From JBBQVS01 sp038211295 (GTDB lineage: Bacteria; Chloroflexota; Ktedonobacteria; Ktedonobacterales; Ktedonobacteraceae): 18,144 nucleotides of DNA. Position 1 is the stretch's first letter. Every line of letters begins with the position of its first letter. The notes under the pieces are model-generated. The model ran no database searches. It worked only from the letters and a program-made list of their open reading frames with translations, and was not told the DNA's origin. This document shows positions 15,380 to 18,144 of this stretch, piece after piece. The stretch covers positions 1 through 18,144 of the forward strand of contig JBBQVS010000079.1 of assembly GCA_038211295.1 (NCBI GenBank). The letters are read 5' to 3'. The position numbers and the translations under genes are program-made.

Positions 15380-15868
15380 ATGGGCCGAATATGGACACTT
15401 GGCGATAACATCAACACCGACGTAATTATCCCCGGACGCTACAATGTCACGACTGATCGCGCACAACTGGCGAAGTATTGCCTGTGCGAAATTCTTCCCG
15501 ATTTCGCGCAACAGGTGCAAGCAGGCGACGTAATTATAGGCGGTCACAACTTTGGGTGTGGCTCCTCGCGTGAACATGCGCCTGCCTCTATTCTCGCCTG
15601 CGGTGTGCGTGTTGTAATCGCGCGAAGTTTCGCGCGTATCTTTTATCGCAATGCTGTCAACATTGGCCTGCCCGTGCTGGTTTGTGAAGAGGCGGTGCTG
15701 GCAAGCCATGATGGGCAACGCATAGAGGTTGACTTGACAAGCGGCATCATTACCAACGTCGATCTGGAGCAGACGTTTCAGGCCGAACCCCTGACACCCT
15801 TTATCGCACGTATCGTTGCCGCTGGAGGGATTATCAATTACATTCAACAGGAAGGCACTCTGCGATGA
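15380..15868 (+). CDS. lysU: Homoaconitase small subunit
   Basis: The 162-residue swivel-domain partner of LysT carries GDNINTDVIIPGRYN at the N-terminus and GGHNFGCGSSREHAP, then ARSFARIFYRNAVNIGLP, all classical for LeuD/HacB proteins. I chose ATG 15380 because AAAGGAA lies 9 nt upstream and the conserved core begins immediately; the frame also extends back to 15266 inside lysT. It ends in a 4-nt overlap with the dehydrogenase gene. Confidence 0.88.
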   Translation: MGRIWTLGDNINTDVIIPGRYNVTTDRAQLAKYCLCEILPDFAQQVQAGDVIIGGHNFGCGSSREHAPASILACGVRVVIARSFARIFYRNAVNIGLPVLVCEEAVLASHDGQRIEVDLTSGIITNVDLEQTFQAEPLTPFIARIVAAGGIINYIQQEGTLR

Positions 15869-16962
15869 GCTTTGAGCATTTCAGACGCCGCACTGCCACG
15901 TCGCCACCAACGGTATGCGTGATTGCGGGTGATGATGCCGCCCCCGACGTGATGCGTCCCACCGTCGAGTTATTGCGCGTGCTTGCGCCTGATGTGCAGT
16001 TTGTCGAAGCCCTCTGTGGCAGAGAGGCACAGGCGCGACACGGGAATAGTTTTCCGCAAGAGACACGCGGCGCGATAGATAATGCTGACTGTACGCTGTT
16101 TGGCGCGAGCGGTGGCCCAAGTCGCCCGATACTCTGGTATCTGCGCTGGGGCAAGCTGACATATGTCAACGTGCGACCCGTGCGCTGGCACCCTGGCTAT
16201 GCTAGCCCGATGCTGCACCCTGAACGCATCGACTATGTGATTGTGCGCGACAACTTGGAAGGTACGTATCCGCCACGCGAGGGCGACCTCGCGGAACTGC
16301 ACACGCTGGCAAGTAGCGCGAACTGGTGGCAAGCTCCCCCAATGGACAAGGTGGGAGCGTATGCTGTGCGTATCTCTACGGACGAGCAGTTGCAGCGTGT
16401 CGCGCTCGCTGCGTGTGAACTGGCGTTAGAGCGGCAGGCACTGGGCTATCCGGGGCGCGTCACGCTTGGCGCGAAATACTCGATTTTGCCGCGCACCGAT
16501 GGACGTTTCCGCGACGTGGTGCGTGCGATGGTACGCGAATATTCAACCTTGCACTATCAAGAATTTCTTATTGACGACCTCGGACGACGTATGATTGCGG
16601 TGCCAGAAACGCTCGATGTTGTGGTGCTTTCCAACGAGCATGGCGATATTCTCGCGGATGTTGCGAGCGGCAGCATTGGAGGGCTTGGCCTCTCACCCAG
16701 CGCGTGCTACGGTGAACACTACGCATACTTCGAGCCTGTACACGGCTCCGCGCCCGACCTTGTTGGCAAAGGTATCATCAATCCAACTGCGATGCTTTTG
16801 ACAGGCGCAATGCTGCTAACGTATCTCGGCCACGAAGAGCAGGCCCAACACCTGCGGAACGCACTTGTTCGTGTATATCAGGAAGGGAAAATATTACCGC
16901 TAGACCAGAATGGAGAGGCGGGAACAGAGGGATTTGTACGCGCGATCAGCGCGATTTTGTAG
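15865..16962 (+). CDS. Probable homoisocitrate dehydrogenase (divergent)
   Basis: This 365-residue member of the isocitrate/isopropylmalate dehydrogenase family probably oxidises homoisocitrate to 2-oxoadipate, the remaining oxidative step of the pathway. Conserved: VNVRPV, VRDNLEGTY (Tyr135), the catalytic lysine Lys204 in GAKYSIL, metal aspartates at 237/238, 261 and 265 (GDILAD), and EPVHGSAPDLVGKGIINPTA for cofactor binding. Altered: the near-invariant N-terminal GDGIGPEV motif is GDDAAPDV, and the stretch around GASGGPSRPILWYLRW is unusual. Its place as the last gene of the operon, overlapping lysU by 4 nt, supports a pathway role. I leave the symbol empty because homologs are named lysB or hicd in different organisms. 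Isopropylmalate dehydrogenase is the main alternative. Confidence 0.8.
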   Translation: MSFEHFRRRTATSPPTVCVIAGDDAAPDVMRPTVELLRVLAPDVQFVEALCGREAQARHGNSFPQETRGAIDNADCTLFGASGGPSRPILWYLRWGKLTYVNVRPVRWHPGYASPMLHPERIDYVIVRDNLEGTYPPREGDLAELHTLASSANWWQAPPMDKVGAYAVRISTDEQLQRVALAACELALERQALGYPGRVTLGAKYSILPRTDGRFRDVVRAMVREYSTLHYQEFLIDDLGRRMIAVPETLDVVVLSNEHGDILADVASGSIGGLGLSPSACYGEHYAYFEPVHGSAPDLVGKGIINPTAMLLTGAMLLTYLGHEEQAQHLRNALVRVYQEGKILPLDQNGEAGTEGFVRAISAIL

Positions 16963-16967
16963 CGAGA

Positions 16968-17008
16968 AGAGACGCCACGACGTGTACAAAATGTCGTGGC
17001 ATCTCTTT
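16968..17008 (+). terminator. Hairpin at the end of the lysine operon
   Basis: AGAGACGCCACGAC (16968-16981) pairs with GTCGTGGCATCTCT (16993-17006) with one mismatch, starting five bases after the dehydrogenase stop. Only a short T-run follows. It probably ends or weakens transcription before the cyclase gene. Confidence 0.65.
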
Positions 17009-17079
17009 GTATCTGCTACCTTTGGGCGCAATCTTCCGTACAACAGAGAGAGGCGAAATTTGAGAAGGAGTGTTGCGAA

Positions 17080-17745
17080 ATGACGGAAGATATACCACAG
17101 ACAACGGCGAACTGGATCGATGTCTCGGTTCCAGTGTATACAGGAATGGCGCACTGGCCCGATAATCCCCCTGTAACGGTTGAGCGTGTGATGAATATTG
17201 ATCGCGGCGATGTCGCGAATGTATCAAAGCTCTTGTTTGGAGCGCACACGGGAACACATATGGACGCCCCGTTACACTTTCTAAAGGACGGGATCAGCAT
17301 CGACCAGATGCCGCTTACCGCGACAATGGGGCGGGCGCGTGTGGTGGAGATTAGTGATCCTGAATCTATCAAGCTCTTAGAGTTGGAGGCACACGACCTT
17401 CAACTGGGGGAACGCGTTCTCTTCAAGACGCGCAACTCGGAACGCTGCTGGCATACCGATACATTCGTTGAGGACTTTGTATATATTTCAAAAGAAGCGG
17501 CGGCATATCTTGCAAAGATACAGGTGCAGACCGTTGGGATTGATTATCTCTCTGTTGGTGGTTTCTTCAAAGACGGTGCGGAGACGCATCATGCTCTGCT
17601 TGGCGCGGGCATCTGGATTATCGAAGGCTTGAACCTCTCACAGGTGCGGGCGGGGCATTACGATCTGCTGTGTCTGCCACTCAAGCTCAGGGGAAGCGAG
17701 GGCGCACCCGCGCGGGCTGTGTTGCGTCCTATTACTACAGAATAA
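17080..17745 (+). CDS. Cyclase / kynurenine formamidase-family metal hydrolase
   Basis: This 221-residue protein belongs to the cyclase family (Pfam Cyclase, which includes KynB arylformamidases). Its metal-binding motif HTGTHMDAPLHF starts at His56. Also visible are an opening WIDVSVPVYTGMAHWPD, TVGIDYLSVG and a histidine pair in ETHHALLGAGI, all typical. It probably hydrolyses an amide or cyclic bond in a small metabolite; the substrate cannot be told from sequence. No other kynurenine gene is present. GAAGGAG lies 9 nt before ATG 17080, so I reject the longer frame from 16996. It is separated from the lysine operon by a hairpin and probably is not part of that pathway. Confidence 0.8.
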   Translation: MTEDIPQTTANWIDVSVPVYTGMAHWPDNPPVTVERVMNIDRGDVANVSKLLFGAHTGTHMDAPLHFLKDGISIDQMPLTATMGRARVVEISDPESIKLLELEAHDLQLGERVLFKTRNSERCWHTDTFVEDFVYISKEAAAYLAKIQVQTVGIDYLSVGGFFKDGAETHHALLGAGIWIIEGLNLSQVRAGHYDLLCLPLKLRGSEGAPARAVLRPITTE

Positions 17746-17757
17746 CAACCTGACGAA

Positions 17758-17793
17758 CAACCGAGGCTATATGTTTTCGTATAGCCTCGGTTG
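17758..17793. terminator. 14-bp hairpin after the cyclase gene
   Basis: CAACCGAGGCTATA and TATAGCCTCGGTTG pair perfectly around the 8-nt loop TGTTTTCG, 12 nt past the cyclase stop. No strong T-run follows, but position and stability fit a transcription terminator. Confidence 0.6.
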
Positions 17794-17972
17794 CGCTTGA
17801 GTTCCTGCTTACCATATAGAGGTAAAAGAACTTTTCGACGGGCACTACGAAACCTGCTACAATCCGTGAAGCGACTTCGACGACTAAATCAGGTGTGCCT
17901 ACAGTATGGTGTTCCTGTAAAGATACCACACTATATATGGGCATATACTACTTCCAAAGTGAATAAGAGCGA

Positions 17973-18015
17973 ACAGGACAGGATGAGGTTATCCTGTAAC
18001 CTCATCCTGTCCTGT
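17973..18015. terminator. 19-bp perfect hairpin between convergent genes
   Basis: The arm ACAGGACAGGATGAGGTTA (17973-17991) pairs fully with 17997-18015 around the loop TCCTG. It ends 3 bp past the ilvD stop on the minus strand and faces the cyclase gene, so it can act on both transcripts. There is no T-run on either side. Confidence 0.6.
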
Positions 18016-18018
18016 GCT

Positions 18019-18144
18019 CTAGCCTGTTATCGCCCCTTCGGACGCGGATGCGACGAGCTTGACGTACTTCGCGAGTACGCCCTTCTTGTATTTCAGGTCG
18101 GGCGCGTGCCAGTCCTGGAGCCGTCGCGCTATTTCCGCCTCGCT
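18019..18144 (-). CDS. ilvD: Dihydroxy-acid dehydratase, C-terminal end (partial)
   Basis: The last 41 codons of a minus-strand gene run in from the right edge and end at TAG (18019-18021). The translated end has KYKKGVLAKYVKLVASASEGAITG, here quoted in part as GVLAKYVKLV and SASEGAITG, which is the characteristic C-terminus of IlvD. IlvD makes the 2-oxo acids for valine, isoleucine and leucine using an Fe-S cluster. The rest of the gene lies outside the window. It is convergent with the cyclase gene and not in the lysine operon. Confidence 0.85.
   Translation of the reverse strand, partial: SEAEIARRLQDWHAPDLKYKKGVLAKYVKLVASASEGAITG

Noticed and set aside
12917..16962. Leucine genes leuA-leuC-leuD-leuB
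   Set aside because: The homocitrate-synthase-type motifs, lack of a LeuA regulatory domain and operon context favour the AAA pathway, although the isomerase and dehydrogenase alone would be ambiguous.
17735..17944. 69-codon minus-strand open frame
   Set aside because: It crosses the cyclase stop and the terminator hairpin and lacks a ribosome binding site.
1..18144. CRISPR arrays, transposases, tRNA or rRNA genes
   Set aside because: No regularly spaced repeats, transposase motifs or tRNA cloverleaf were seen on either strand by reading; a dedicated scan was not possible.

Overview
The window looks like chromosomal DNA of a soil-type Chloroflexota bacterium, most likely of the Ktedonobacteria kind. 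This is an inference: T-box leaders, LysW-dependent lysine synthesis, a YflT/DUF2382 stress protein and a secreted GH5 enzyme with repeated beta-rich modules fit that group together. No marker gene in the window fixes the taxonomy.

The left third (1-6705) holds unrelated accessory genes. They are a DUF2382 stress protein and a small lipoprotein (both minus strand), a large secreted GH5 glycoside hydrolase with four tandem C-terminal repeats (plus), a translationally coupled ABC exporter permease/ATPase pair (minus), and a divergent two-helix membrane protein (plus).

The core (about 6804-16962) is one long lysine operon for the alpha-aminoadipate (AAA) pathway using the LysW carrier protein: lysW-lysX-lysY-lysZ-lysJK(fused)-lysS-lysT-lysU-homoisocitrate dehydrogenase. 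Most junctions are 4-nt ATGA overlaps. LysS, LysT/U and the dehydrogenase make 2-oxoadipate. An aminotransferase not found here (LysN type) would give AAA. LysX attaches AAA to LysW, LysZ and LysY phosphorylate and reduce it, and the LysJ half aminates while the LysK half releases lysine.

Upstream of lysW lies the most striking element: two complete T-box riboswitches in tandem behind a good sigma-70-type promoter. The specifier reads AAA in the first and AAG in the second, the two lysine codons. Each leader has its own terminator and competing antiterminator. The distances from the AGAGAG motif to the specifier (48 nt) and from the specifier to the T-box TGGN (167 nt) are identical in both. 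The operon therefore appears to sense uncharged tRNA-Lys twice in series, possibly through two different isoacceptors.

The right end holds a terminator-like hairpin, a cyclase/kynurenine-formamidase-family gene, two further strong hairpins in a convergent intergenic region, and the 3' end of ilvD on the minus strand, cut by the window edge.
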